From positions 1 to 47,500 of the forward strand of contig NZ_JAERPO010000003.1 in the NCBI RefSeq assembly GCF_016734905.1: DNA of 47,500 nucleotides, in the 5' to 3' direction. Below are positions 7,379-15,514 of the stretch, one piece after another; position 1 is the stretch's first letter, and the number at the start of each line of letters is the position of its first letter. The notes under the pieces were generated by a model. The model saw only the letters and a program-made list of their open reading frames with translations, searched no databases and had not been told where the DNA came from. The translations under genes were made by a program, and so were the position numbers. Source of the DNA: Sphingopyxis jiangsuensis (GTDB taxonomy: Bacteria; Pseudomonadota; Alphaproteobacteria; Sphingomonadales; Sphingomonadaceae).

Positions 7379-8740
7379 ATGATGGACAGCATGCGCGGGC
7401 TGGTTTCGGGCAGCCACGGCCAGGAGGACGCAGCCATCGACGCCCCGCCGATGGTGGGAGTCGACGAACGGCGGATGCAGGTTCGCGCCTATAATTATTG
7501 GGCGTCGCTGCTGGGCGATCGCGCCTATCCCTCGGTCGAGGACCTCGACCTCGAAGGCGCCGATTTCGGCGGCAATGCCGTGCTGCTCGATTTCACTCAG
7601 GGCATCGAAAATCCGGGAATATCCTTCCTCGGCCACCGGCTTCGCGACGAATCGCAAATCGACGAAGATGTCAATTACATCAACCAGATACCCGGGCGCT
7701 CGCTGCTGTCGCGGCTGACCGACCATTATCTCCAGATCATCGCGAACCGCGCGCCGATCGGATTCGAAGCCGAATTCGTCAACGATCGCGGCACCACCAT
7801 CATGTATCGCGGCATCCTGCTGCCCTTTTCGTCCGACGACGATACGATCGATTTCATCATGGGCGTCATCAACTGGAAGGAAGCCGTCGCTTCCGACGTC
7901 GATGCCGAACTGCAATTGTCGGTCGAACAGGCGCTACGCGCCGCGGCGCCGCTCTCTGCCCCCGTTCCGGTGTGGGCCGACGGCCCCGACTCCGAACATA
8001 TCGACGATGACGCGGGGCCCGGTTTCGCCGCGCTCGCCGACGATAGCGATGCCGACGAAGCCATGCTGCTGACCGAAACCGCCGAAGATGCGGTTGCAGA
8101 ACCGGTGGCGGACGATGCGGAAACGGAACCCGGCGACGACGCCGGCCTTGCCGACTGGCTTGCCGCGGCGCGCGAAACCGCCGAGCGCGCGGTCGCCGCC
8201 GACAGCCGCAGCCGCACCGCGCTCTATCGCGCGATCGGCATGGCTTGGGATTTCGCGCTGGTCGCCGAACGGCGTCCCGACGACTATGCCGAACTGCTCG
8301 ACGATGCGGGATTGAAAGCACAGGACCGCGCGCCGATGACGCCGATCGTCAAGCTCGTCTTTGGCCCCTCCTATGACAAGACGCGCCTTGCCGAATATGC
8401 CTGCGTGCTCGGCCATGCAAAAGACGAGGGCGTCGGGCGTGGCGAACTGGCGTCCTATCTCGACAGCTATCCGGGCGGACTCAAGGGCGTCGTCAAGGAT
8501 GTTCGCGCGCGCCGCAAACCGTCCGACGCCAAGGTCGACGACGAAGCCGCCCTCGATGCGCTTCGCAGCGCACAGCCGGCGTTGATCCTCGAACATGAGG
8601 CGGGCGAGGCCGAGTTTGTGGTGCTGATTGCGCGCGCGATGCCCGGCGGCCATATCGGAATCGTCGCGAAGGCGGCCGACGACAAGGCGCTCGTCGCGCG
8701 GCTTGCGAAGAAGGCGATCCCGATCGCCCCCGCGCCCTGA
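7379..8740 (+). CDS. PAS-domain protein (PAS_5-like) with acidic linker and unknown C-terminal region
   Basis: 453 aa, no signal peptide or membrane segment. Residues about 30-165 resemble the PAS_5 family: Y-N-Y-W-A-S-L-L-G-D-R-A-Y-P-S-V-E-D-L-D, then F-L-G-H-R-L-R-D and a later P-F-S-S-D-D-D-T-I-D-F-I-M-G-V-I-N-W-K. An Asp/Glu/Ala-rich linker (about 195-265) follows, and then a region of about 180 residues that I do not recognise (core T-P-I-V-K-L-V-F-G-P-S-Y-D-K-T-R-L-A-E-Y-A). There is no kinase, GGDEF, EAL or HTH domain, so the signalling output is unclear. Start 7379 or 7382. It precedes the glutamate dehydrogenase gene by 151 bp on the same strand. Confidence 0.8.
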   Translation: MMDSMRGLVSGSHGQEDAAIDAPPMVGVDERRMQVRAYNYWASLLGDRAYPSVEDLDLEGADFGGNAVLLDFTQGIENPGISFLGHRLRDESQIDEDVNYINQIPGRSLLSRLTDHYLQIIANRAPIGFEAEFVNDRGTTIMYRGILLPFSSDDDTIDFIMGVINWKEAVASDVDAELQLSVEQALRAAAPLSAPVPVWADGPDSEHIDDDAGPGFAALADDSDADEAMLLTETAEDAVAEPVADDAETEPGDDAGLADWLAAARETAERAVAADSRSRTALYRAIGMAWDFALVAERRPDDYAELLDDAGLKAQDRAPMTPIVKLVFGPSYDKTRLAEYACVLGHAKDEGVGRGELASYLDSYPGGLKGVVKDVRARRKPSDAKVDDEAALDALRSAQPALILEHEAGEAEFVVLIARAMPGGHIGIVAKAADDKALVARLAKKAIPIAPAP

Positions 8741-8843
8741 CGCGACCGCGTAACAGACAATCCTAAAGTTGAAATATTTTTACGCGGTGTCGCTCGCAGG
8801 GACTTGAGCCGCGCGCGTAGCAGGAGCATAGGGGCCAGACCGA

Positions 8844-8875
8844 ACGGGGCTGCCGATCGTCGGTAAAAGCCCCGT
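8844..8875 (+). promoter_or_regulatory. Stem-loop in the leader of the glutamate dehydrogenase gene
   Basis: ACGGGGCT (8844-8851) pairs with AGCCCCGT (8868-8875), and inside it CCGA (8853-8856) can pair with TCGG (8860-8863). The hairpin ends 16 bases before the ATG at 8892. It is not followed by T residues, so it may affect translation of the dehydrogenase or be the terminator of the PAS gene. Function is unknown. Confidence 0.35.
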
Positions 8876-8891
8876 CACACCTTGGTTCGGG

Positions 8892-11800
8892 ATGCGTCAC
8901 CCTATGCCCCAGAATGAGTCCGATACCGCCGAAGTCGAAGCCTCGGCGCCAGCCACCGATGTTCCCGCAAAAATCGCCAAAGCCTTTGAAGCCGCGCTGA
9001 AAGGCAGCGCGCTGCCCGGCGAAGGCGACGACCTCGGCAAGACGGCGCTCGCCGAAGCCGGTGTTTTCGTTGCGCGTGCTTCACTTGCTCGGGCAAAGGG
9101 GCAACCGTCGCTCCTCCTTGAACCGATCGAGGCTGAGGGGACCGACCGCCGGATGCGCCTTGCCGTCGTGAACGACGACATGCCCTTCCTTGTCGATTCG
9201 ACCTCGCAGATTGCCGGCGCGCAGGGGCTGGTCGTGCATCGCATCCTCCACCCTGTCGTTTCGGTATCGCGCGACGCCGCCGGGCGATTGGTCGATGTCG
9301 ATGCGAAGAAAATGTCCGATCCTGCCCGCGAATCGGTGATCTATATGGAGCTTGAGCGCGGTGACGCGCGCGCGCGACGGCGTCTCCTCAATGCGCTTCA
9401 ATCGGCACTTGCGGATGTCCGCGCGGCCGTGTCCGACTGGAAGGCTATGCGGGCCGCGATGCTCGCCGACGCTGCGATGCGTTGCGAGGACGAAGGGGCA
9501 GAGTTGCTGCGCTGGTTCGAAGGCGGGGCGATGACCCAACTCGGCCACGAATGGCGGACGCGGGACGGCGAGGCGCAGGATGCGCTCGGCGTGGCGGCGT
9601 CGGCCGACGGCGAACTTCTGTCGCCGGCCGGGCTCCATGCGGCATTTAAATGGTTTGAAAAAGGCGGGAAGGCTCCGCTGCTCATCAAGTCCAATCGTCT
9701 GTCGTCGGTCCATCGGCGCGTCCTGCTCGATCTGGTCATCGTCCCCGAAACGAAGGGGAAGGCGATCGAACGTCTGTCGATTCACGCAGGCCTGTGGACC
9801 AGCGCCGCGTTGTCGGCGCGTCCCGACAAGGTGCCCGTGCTGCGTGCCGCGCTCGACGCGCTGATGGCCAAGTTCGACTTTGATCCGACCGGCCACGCGG
9901 GCAAGGCGCTGGCGCACGCGCTCACCGCGTTGCCGCACGACCTCCTTATTGCCTTCGACGCCAAGTCGCTCGAGGATCTCGCGCTGACGTCGATGTCGAT
10001 TACCGACCGCCCGCGCCCGAAGCTGGTGACGGTGCGCAGCGCGCTCGGCCGCCATTTGTTCGTCTTTGTCTGGTTGCCGCGCGACGAGGTGTCCACCGGC
10101 CGCCGCCTTGCGGTCGAATCGATGCTGGTGCGCGAGGCGCGCGCGGGCGTGATCGGCTGGACGATGGTGCTCGAGGACGGAGGCGCGGCGCTGCTCCGCT
10201 TCACGCTCGACCTCAGGAGCGGCGGCGTCGTTCCCGACGCCGATGCGCTCAACCTCCAACTCGAACAGATGGTGCGCGGCTGGCAGCCAGAGGTCGAGGG
10301 CGCGCTCGCGCGGCGCGGCGATCCGGCGCGTGCGGCGGCGCTTGCGTCGCGATTTGCGCCGCTGTTTCCTCCGAACTATCGCAATCTCTATAATCCTGAA
10401 GAAGCGGCGCGCGACATTTTGCGGCTGCGCGATCTCGACGCCGACAAGCCGCGCACGGTACGGCTTGCGCGCAAGAGCCTCGACGGCGACGACCGGTTGC
10501 GGCTCAAAGTCTATAGCGCGGTCGGTCCGCTCGCCTTGTCCGACGTCGTCCCCGCGCTCGAACATTTCGGCTTCGAGGTGCTCGAGGAGATCCCGACCGT
10601 CCTCGGCACCGGACGTCCTGCGGGCGTCGACGCCGACAGCGAGCCCCCGATCGTCATTCATGACTTCACGCTGCGTATTCCGGCGTCGGTCGACGAAAAG
10701 GCGTTGCTGCCGCACGCCGAGGTTATCGAGCAGGCAATCGTCGCGGTGCTCGATGGCGCGGCAGAGAATGACGCGTTCAACGAGCTGGTGCTCGTCACGC
10801 AGACCGAGCCGCAGGCGATCGTCTGGCTGCGCGCTTGGTTCCGTTACCTGCGTCAGGGCGGTTCGGCCTATGGGATGGACACCGTCGTCGCCGCGTTGCG
10901 CCACGCGCCCGCGCTGACGAACGCGATGATCGCGCGGTTTCGCGCATTGCATGACCCGGAAGCGCACGACCAAGCTCGCGCCGCGGCGATCGAGGCTGAA
11001 ATCCAGACGGGCTTTGCCGGCATCAAGGCGATCGATGACGACCGTATCCTGCGGTTGTTCAACGCGGTCATCGGCGCGACGCTGCGTACCAACGCCTTTG
11101 CGCCCGCCGCCGCCGAGGCGCTCGCCTTCAAGATCGACTCGAGCCAGATTCCCGGCCTGCCCAAGCCGCTGCCGTGGCGCGAAGTGTGGGTCTATTCGCC
11201 GCGCGTCGAGGGCGTTCACCTGCGCGCCGGCCCGGTCGCGCGCGGCGGGCTGCGCTGGTCCGACCGGCGTGACGACTTCCGTACCGAAATCCTCGGGCTC
11301 ATGAAGGCGCAGCGCGTCAAGAACGCCGTCATCGTGCCGACCGGCGCGAAGGGCGGCTTCTATCCCAAGACGCTGCCCAGCGTGGTCGAGAATCGCGATG
11401 CCTGGTTCGCCGAGGGGACCGAATGCTATCGCATCTTCATCCGCTCGCTGCTGTCGATCACCGACAATATCGTCGGCGGCAAGGTCGTGCATCCCGCGGG
11501 CGTGACGATCCTCGACGGCGACGATCCCTATTTCGTGGTCGCCGCCGACAAGGGAACCGCGACCTTCTCCGACGTCGCGAACGGTCTTGCGATGGAACGC
11601 GACTTCTGGCTCGGCGACGCCTTCGCAAGCGGCGGGTCGAAGGGCTATGACCACAAGGCGATGGGCATCACCGCCAAGGGCGCGTGGGTTTCGGTCCAGC
11701 GCCACTTCGCCGAAATGGACATCGATGTGCAGAGCGACACGATCCGCGTCGCGGGCTGCGGCGACATGTCGGGCGACGTGTTCGGCAACGGCATGCTGCT

Positions 11801-13619
11801 GTCGAAGGCGATCAAGCTCGTCGCGGCGTTCGACCACCGCCATATCTTCCTCGACCCCGACCCCGATCCGGCGAAAAGCTGGAAGGAACGCGCGCGCATG
11901 TTCGCGCTGCCGCGGTCGAGCTGGGACGATTATGACAAGAAGCTGATCTCGAAAGGCGGCGGGGTGTTTCCGCGCAGCCAGAAAAGCATTCCGCTGACCC
12001 CCGAAGTCAAGGCAATGCTGGGGGTCGACGTCGATGCGACGGACCCGAGCACGCTGATCTCCGCCATCCTCAAGGCGCCGGTCGATCTCCTCTGGTTCGG
12101 CGGTATCGGCACCTATGTGAAGGCGGCGAGCCAGAATAATGCCGAGGTCGGCGACCCCGCAAACGATGCGCTGCGCGTCGATGCCGAGGATCTGCAGGTC
12201 AAGGCGATCGGAGAGGGCGCGAACCTTGGCGTCACGCAGGCGGCGCGCATCGCCTTTGCGGCGAAGGGCGGGCGGATCAACACCGACTTCATCGACAATA
12301 GCGCCGGCGTCGATTGTTCGGACAATGAGGTCAATATCAAGATCGCACTGAATCGCGAGATGGTCGAAGGGCGTCTCGGTCAGGAGGATCGCGACGCGCT
12401 GCTGGTGCGGATGACCGACGATGTGTCGGCGCTCGTACTCGAGGATAACAGGCTTCAGGCGCTCGCGTTGTCGATTGCCGAAAAGGGCGGCGCGGCGGCG
12501 GTTCCGTCGCTCGTGCGGATCATGGAGACGTTCGAGGCAGCGGGTCGGCTCGACCGCAAGGTCGAGGGGCTCGCGGTCAACGACGATCTGCTCCGCCGCT
12601 CGCAGGAAGGCCGCGGGCTGACGCGCCCCGAACTCGCGGTGCTGCTCTCGACCGCCAAGCTCGCGCTGCAGGACGCGATCGAAGCCAGCGACCTTCCCGA
12701 CGATCCCGCTCTTGCAGCCGACCTCGCCGCTGCTTTCCCTGCGGAAATGCAGCGCGACTTTGCCGGGGCGATCGAGGGCCACCAGCTACGCCGCGAAATC
12801 ATCGCGACCAAGCTGGCGAACCGTATCGTCAACCGCATGGGTATCGTCCATCCGTTCGAACTGGTCGAAGAGGAAGGCTGCGCGCTCGGCGACGTCGCTT
12901 CTGCCTTTGTCGCGGTCGAGCGGCTGATGGGGATGCAGGCCATCTGGTCAGCACTCGACGCCGCGGCGATCGACGAGGCGATCCGCCTGTCGCTTTTCGG
13001 CCAGGCCGCTTCGGCGATGGCCTCGCAAATGGCCGACCTGCTGCGCGTTGCGCCCAGCGGCGCCCAGCCTGGACCGCTCGTTGCGCGGCTCGCACCGGGG
13101 GTCGAGCGTCTCACCGCGCGAGTCGACAGCCTGCTCGGCGAATCGGTGCGCCGCCAGTGGGAGGTGCTCACCCAGCAATTGCTCGAAGCGGGGGCGCCGG
13201 ACGCGCTCGCGGCGTCGGTCGTGCGGCTGTTCAAGCTCGACGGCGCGATCGGCATCGTCGATCTTGCCGAACGGCGCGGCGACGACGAGGTTTCGGTGAC
13301 GCACGCCTTCACCCACCTCGGCGAAGCTTTGGGGCTCGACTGGGCGCAGACGCTGGCCGCGCATATGAGCCCGAGCGACCCGTGGGAGCGGCTGCTGGTC
13401 AACAGCCTTGCGCGCGACTTCCAGCAGATGCGGCTGACCTTCCTCGGCAGTTTACCTGGGGGTGAACTCGACGCGGCGGTAACGCAGTGGCTTGCCGAAC
13501 ACGCCCCGCGCGTCGCGCAGTTCCGCGGTACGATCGACCGTGCGCGCACGATCGCCAGCCCCAATGGCGCGATGCTTTCGCACATTGCGGGGCAGGCGCG
13601 CGGGTTGCTGGGGCGGTAG
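8892..13619 (+). CDS. NAD-specific glutamate dehydrogenase, large (180-kDa class)
   Basis: 1575 aa, matching the large bacterial NAD-GDH family of about 1600 aa. It converts L-glutamate and NAD+ to 2-oxoglutarate, ammonia and NADH, mainly for glutamate catabolism. The N-terminal half holds ACT-like regulatory segments (V-N-D-D-M-P-F-L-V-D-S near residue 100 is a family hallmark). The catalytic core has G-G-L-R-W-S-D-R-R-D-D-F-R-T-E and K-N-A-V-I-V-P-T-G-A-K-G-G-F near residues 790-820. It continues through the Rossmann part (V-A-G-C-G-D-M-S-G-D-V-F-G-N-G) to a long helical C-terminal domain. ATG 8904 (M-P-Q-N-E-S-D) is an alternative start; neither has a strong ribosome-binding site. The stop abuts the next gene directly. 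Confidence 0.95.
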   Translation: MRHPMPQNESDTAEVEASAPATDVPAKIAKAFEAALKGSALPGEGDDLGKTALAEAGVFVARASLARAKGQPSLLLEPIEAEGTDRRMRLAVVNDDMPFLVDSTSQIAGAQGLVVHRILHPVVSVSRDAAGRLVDVDAKKMSDPARESVIYMELERGDARARRRLLNALQSALADVRAAVSDWKAMRAAMLADAAMRCEDEGAELLRWFEGGAMTQLGHEWRTRDGEAQDALGVAASADGELLSPAGLHAAFKWFEKGGKAPLLIKSNRLSSVHRRVLLDLVIVPETKGKAIERLSIHAGLWTSAALSARPDKVPVLRAALDALMAKFDFDPTGHAGKALAHALTALPHDLLIAFDAKSLEDLALTSMSITDRPRPKLVTVRSALGRHLFVFVWLPRDEVSTGRRLAVESMLVREARAGVIGWTMVLEDGGAALLRFTLDLRSGGVVPDADALNLQLEQMVRGWQPEVEGALARRGDPARAAALASRFAPLFPPNYRNLYNPEEAARDILRLRDLDADKPRTVRLARKSLDGDDRLRLKVYSAVGPLALSDVVPALEHFGFEVLEEIPTVLGTGRPAGVDADSEPPIVIHDFTLRIPASVDEKALLPHAEVIEQAIVAVLDGAAENDAFNELVLVTQTEPQAIVWLRAWFRYLRQGGSAYGMDTVVAALRHAPALTNAMIARFRALHDPEAHDQARAAAIEAEIQTGFAGIKAIDDDRILRLFNAVIGATLRTNAFAPAAAEALAFKIDSSQIPGLPKPLPWREVWVYSPRVEGVHLRAGPVARGGLRWSDRRDDFRTEILGLMKAQRVKNAVIVPTGAKGGFYPKTLPSVVENRDAWFAEGTECYRIFIRSLLSITDNIVGGKVVHPAGVTILDGDDPYFVVAADKGTATFSDVANGLAMERDFWLGDAFASGGSKGYDHKAMGITAKGAWVSVQRHFAEMDIDVQSDTIRVAGCGDMSGDVFGNGMLLSKAIKLVAAFDHRHIFLDPDPDPAKSWKERARMFALPRSSWDDYDKKLISKGGGVFPRSQKSIPLTPEVKAMLGVDVDATDPSTLISAILKAPVDLLWFGGIGTYVKAASQNNAEVGDPANDALRVDAEDLQVKAIGEGANLGVTQAARIAFAAKGGRINTDFIDNSAGVDCSDNEVNIKIALNREMVEGRLGQEDRDALLVRMTDDVSALVLEDNRLQALALSIAEKGGAAAVPSLVRIMETFEAAGRLDRKVEGLAVNDDLLRRSQEGRGLTRPELAVLLSTAKLALQDAIEASDLPDDPALAADLAAAFPAEMQRDFAGAIEGHQLRREIIATKLANRIVNRMGIVHPFELVEEEGCALGDVASAFVAVERLMGMQAIWSALDAAAIDEAIRLSLFGQAASAMASQMADLLRVAPSGAQPGPLVARLAPGVERLTARVDSLLGESVRRQWEVLTQQLLEAGAPDALAASVVRLFKLDGAIGIVDLAERRGDDEVSVTHAFTHLGEALGLDWAQTLAAHMSPSDPWERLLVNSLARDFQQMRLTFLGSLPGGELDAAVTQWLAEHAPRVAQFRGTIDRARTIASPNGAMLSHIAGQARGLLGR

Positions 13620-14477
13620 GTGCCCTACCAGCCGCGCGTCGCGATCCTCGTCCCGGCGCCTGACTATCCCGAGAACTGGCGTCCGGCCTTTGCGCGCAAG
13701 GCAGCGGCGCTGAACGGCGCAGGGCTGGCGGTCGACGAGCACGTCTGGACCGCGCCGGGCGATCTGGCGGGTTTCGACCTTGTCCTGCCGCTTTTCGCCT
13801 GGGGTTACCAGCGCGATGTCGCGCGCTGGTATGAACTTCTCGGCGATTTCGAGGCTTCTGCGCGGCACGTTATCAACCCTGTCGCGCTCCTCCGATGGAA
13901 TAGCGACAAGGCCTATCTGCGCGATCTGGAAGCCAAAGGCGTCGCAATCGTTCCCACGGTCGAGGTCGCAGCGCTCGACGATGCGGCGCTCGACGCCGCG
14001 CGTGTGGTGTTGGGTGGGGAGGAGGTCGTGATCAAGCCCGCGATCTCGGGCGGCGCCGACGGGACGCACCGCCTCGGCCCCGGCACTCCGATTCCGGTCG
14101 ATGCGACGGGACAGCGCAGGCTCGTCCAGCCGATGATGCGCGGCGTGCTCGACAGCGGCGAGTTTTCGCTTTTCTATTTCGGCGGGCGCTTCAGCCACGC
14201 GGTCGTCAAAAGGCCTGCCACCGGCGATTTTCGTGTTCAGGAACAATTTGGCGGTCGCGAAACGGCATGGGAGGCGAGCGCCGAAGCGCACGCGCTCGCC
14301 GACGCCGCGCTCGCTGTCGCACCCGTCGCCCCGGTTTATGCGCGGGTCGACATGGTCGCCGACGGTGCGGGCAGGCTTCACATCATGGAGCTCGAACTGA
14401 TCGAGCCCTCGCTTTTCCTGCATCATGCGCCCGACAAGGGCGCGGCCTTTGCCCGCGCGATCTACGCCGCGCTCTGA
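13620..14477 (+). CDS. ATP-grasp protein (glutathione synthetase/RimK-like fold)
   Basis: 285 aa beginning with GTG directly after the dehydrogenase stop codon with no gap, so translation is probably coupled. A pre-ATP-grasp Rossmann part (V-A-I-L-V-P-A-P-D-Y-P-E-N-W; L-V-L-P-L-F-A-W-G-Y) is followed by the nucleotide-binding segment: R-W-N-S-D-K-A-Y-L near residue 98, V-V-I-K-P-A-I-S-G-G-A-D-G-T-H-R near 138, and a C-terminal metal-binding E-L-E-L-I-E-P-S-L-F. Related proteins are annotated as glutathione-synthetase-like. The acceptor and amino-acid substrates are unknown. Its coupling to glutamate dehydrogenase is suggestive of glutamate-related ligation but proves nothing. Its 3' end overlaps the convergent gene by 16 bp. 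Confidence 0.8.
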   Translation: MPYQPRVAILVPAPDYPENWRPAFARKAAALNGAGLAVDEHVWTAPGDLAGFDLVLPLFAWGYQRDVARWYELLGDFEASARHVINPVALLRWNSDKAYLRDLEAKGVAIVPTVEVAALDDAALDAARVVLGGEEVVIKPAISGGADGTHRLGPGTPIPVDATGQRRLVQPMMRGVLDSGEFSLFYFGGRFSHAVVKRPATGDFRVQEQFGGRETAWEASAEAHALADAALAVAPVAPVYARVDMVADGAGRLHIMELELIEPSLFLHHAPDKGAAFARAIYAAL

Positions 14478-14707
14478 CCGGCGCGGCGCTGCCACAGCCA
14501 TTGGCGGATTGCCGAGGTGAGGTTGGGCGGCACGTCGGCGTCCATGCGGTCGACATCGATCCTCGCGACGAGTGCGTTGACTGGCAGGCCGAGCCGCTCG
14601 GCCTCTACCTCCAACGCACTCCAGAACATCGGCTCAAGACTGATCGAGGTCGGATGCCCGGCAATGGTGACCGAGCGCTTTACCGGGGGGTGAAGGCCGC
14701 CCGGCAC
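14462..14707 (-). CDS. Small ribbon-helix-helix protein (RHH_4-like)
   Basis: 81 aa from the GTG at 14707, which sits one base after the phaB stop codon and so probably depends on coupled translation. The core K-R-S-V-T-I-A-G-H-P-T-S-I-S-L-E-P-M-F-W-S-A-L-E matches the beta strand and first helix of the RHH_4 family. The second helix ends L-T-S-A-I-R-Q-W-L-W. Such proteins are presumed DNA binders, but no target has been established that I can name. Autoregulation of the phaB unit is possible. The only ATG further upstream in frame would give a protein overlapping phaB extensively, so GTG is favoured. Confidence 0.75.
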   Translation of the reverse strand: MPGGLHPPVKRSVTIAGHPTSISLEPMFWSALEVEAERLGLPVNALVARIDVDRMDADVPPNLTSAIRQWLWQRRAGQSAA

Positions 14708-14708
14708 C

Positions 14709-15431
14709 TCAATACATATGCTGCCCACCGTTGATCGACATCGTCGATCCGGTGACGAAGCCCGCATCCTCGCTGCACAGAAAGGCGACGCCGCGCGCGA
14801 TTTCCTCGGCGTGGCCAAGGCGGCCGACCGGGATTTTCGCGACGATCTTTTCGAGCACTGCAGCGGGCACCGCTGCGACCATGTCGGTGTCGATATAGCC
14901 CGGCGCGATTGCGTTGACGGTAACGCCCTTCTTCGCGCCTTCCTGCGCGAGCGCCTTGGTGAAACCGTGGATGCCCGATTTTGCGGCGGCATAGTTGACC
15001 TGGCCGTACTGCCCCGCCTGCCCGTTGATCGACCCGATGTTGACGATGCGCCCCCAACCGCGCTCGACCATGCCAGGGAAACAGGCTTTCGCCATGTTGA
15101 AACAGCCGCCGAGGTTGACGCGCATCACGTCGTCCCAATCGGAATGGCTCATCCGCGCGAGCGTGCCGTCGCGGGTGATGCCAGCATTGTTTACGACGAT
15201 GTCGACCGGGCCGACCTCTTCGGTCACCCGCGCGCAGCCGTCGAGGCACGCCTGATGGTCGCCGACGTCCCATTTAAACGCCTTGATCCCGGTGCGCTCG
15301 GAAAACTCGCGCGCCTTTTCGTCATTGCCGCCATAGTTGGCGACGACGGTGACTCCCATGTCCTTGAGTGCGAGGCTGATCGCCTCTCCGATCCCGCGGC
15401 TGCCCCCGGTGACAATTGCAACGCGTGTCAT
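14709..15431 (-). CDS. phaB: Acetoacetyl-CoA reductase (short-chain dehydrogenase)
   Basis: 240 aa, typical PhaB length. It reduces acetoacetyl-CoA to (R)-3-hydroxybutyryl-CoA with NADPH for polyhydroxybutyrate synthesis. The cofactor loop G-G-S-R-G-I-G lies at residues 9-15, N-N-A-G at 81-84, and the catalytic Ser134, Tyr147 and Lys151 are all present (Y-A-A-A-K-S-G). The C-terminus S-I-N-G-G-Q-H-M-Y is a strong PhaB signature that separates it from FabG. It is not next to phaA or phaC here. A small RHH protein gene follows one base downstream. Confidence 0.93.
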   Translation of the reverse strand: MTRVAIVTGGSRGIGEAISLALKDMGVTVVANYGGNDEKAREFSERTGIKAFKWDVGDHQACLDGCARVTEEVGPVDIVVNNAGITRDGTLARMSHSDWDDVMRVNLGGCFNMAKACFPGMVERGWGRIVNIGSINGQAGQYGQVNYAAAKSGIHGFTKALAQEGAKKGVTVNAIAPGYIDTDMVAAVPAAVLEKIVAKIPVGRLGHAEEIARGVAFLCSEDAGFVTGSTMSINGGQHMY

Positions 15432-15514
15432 GAATCAATCTCTCCCAGTCCGTTTCATCCTGATTAGGACGGGGCCAAGGGAGCAGCAAGTTGACCGGAA
15501 CGTCAACCGCAATG

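Noticed and set aside
9081..12782. Very long open frame of 1233 codons on the minus strand opposite the glutamate dehydrogenase gene
   Set aside because: It lies wholly opposite a clearly conserved gene, has Arg/Asp/His-rich composition and no recognisable motif. High-GC coding DNA often leaves the antisense frame open.
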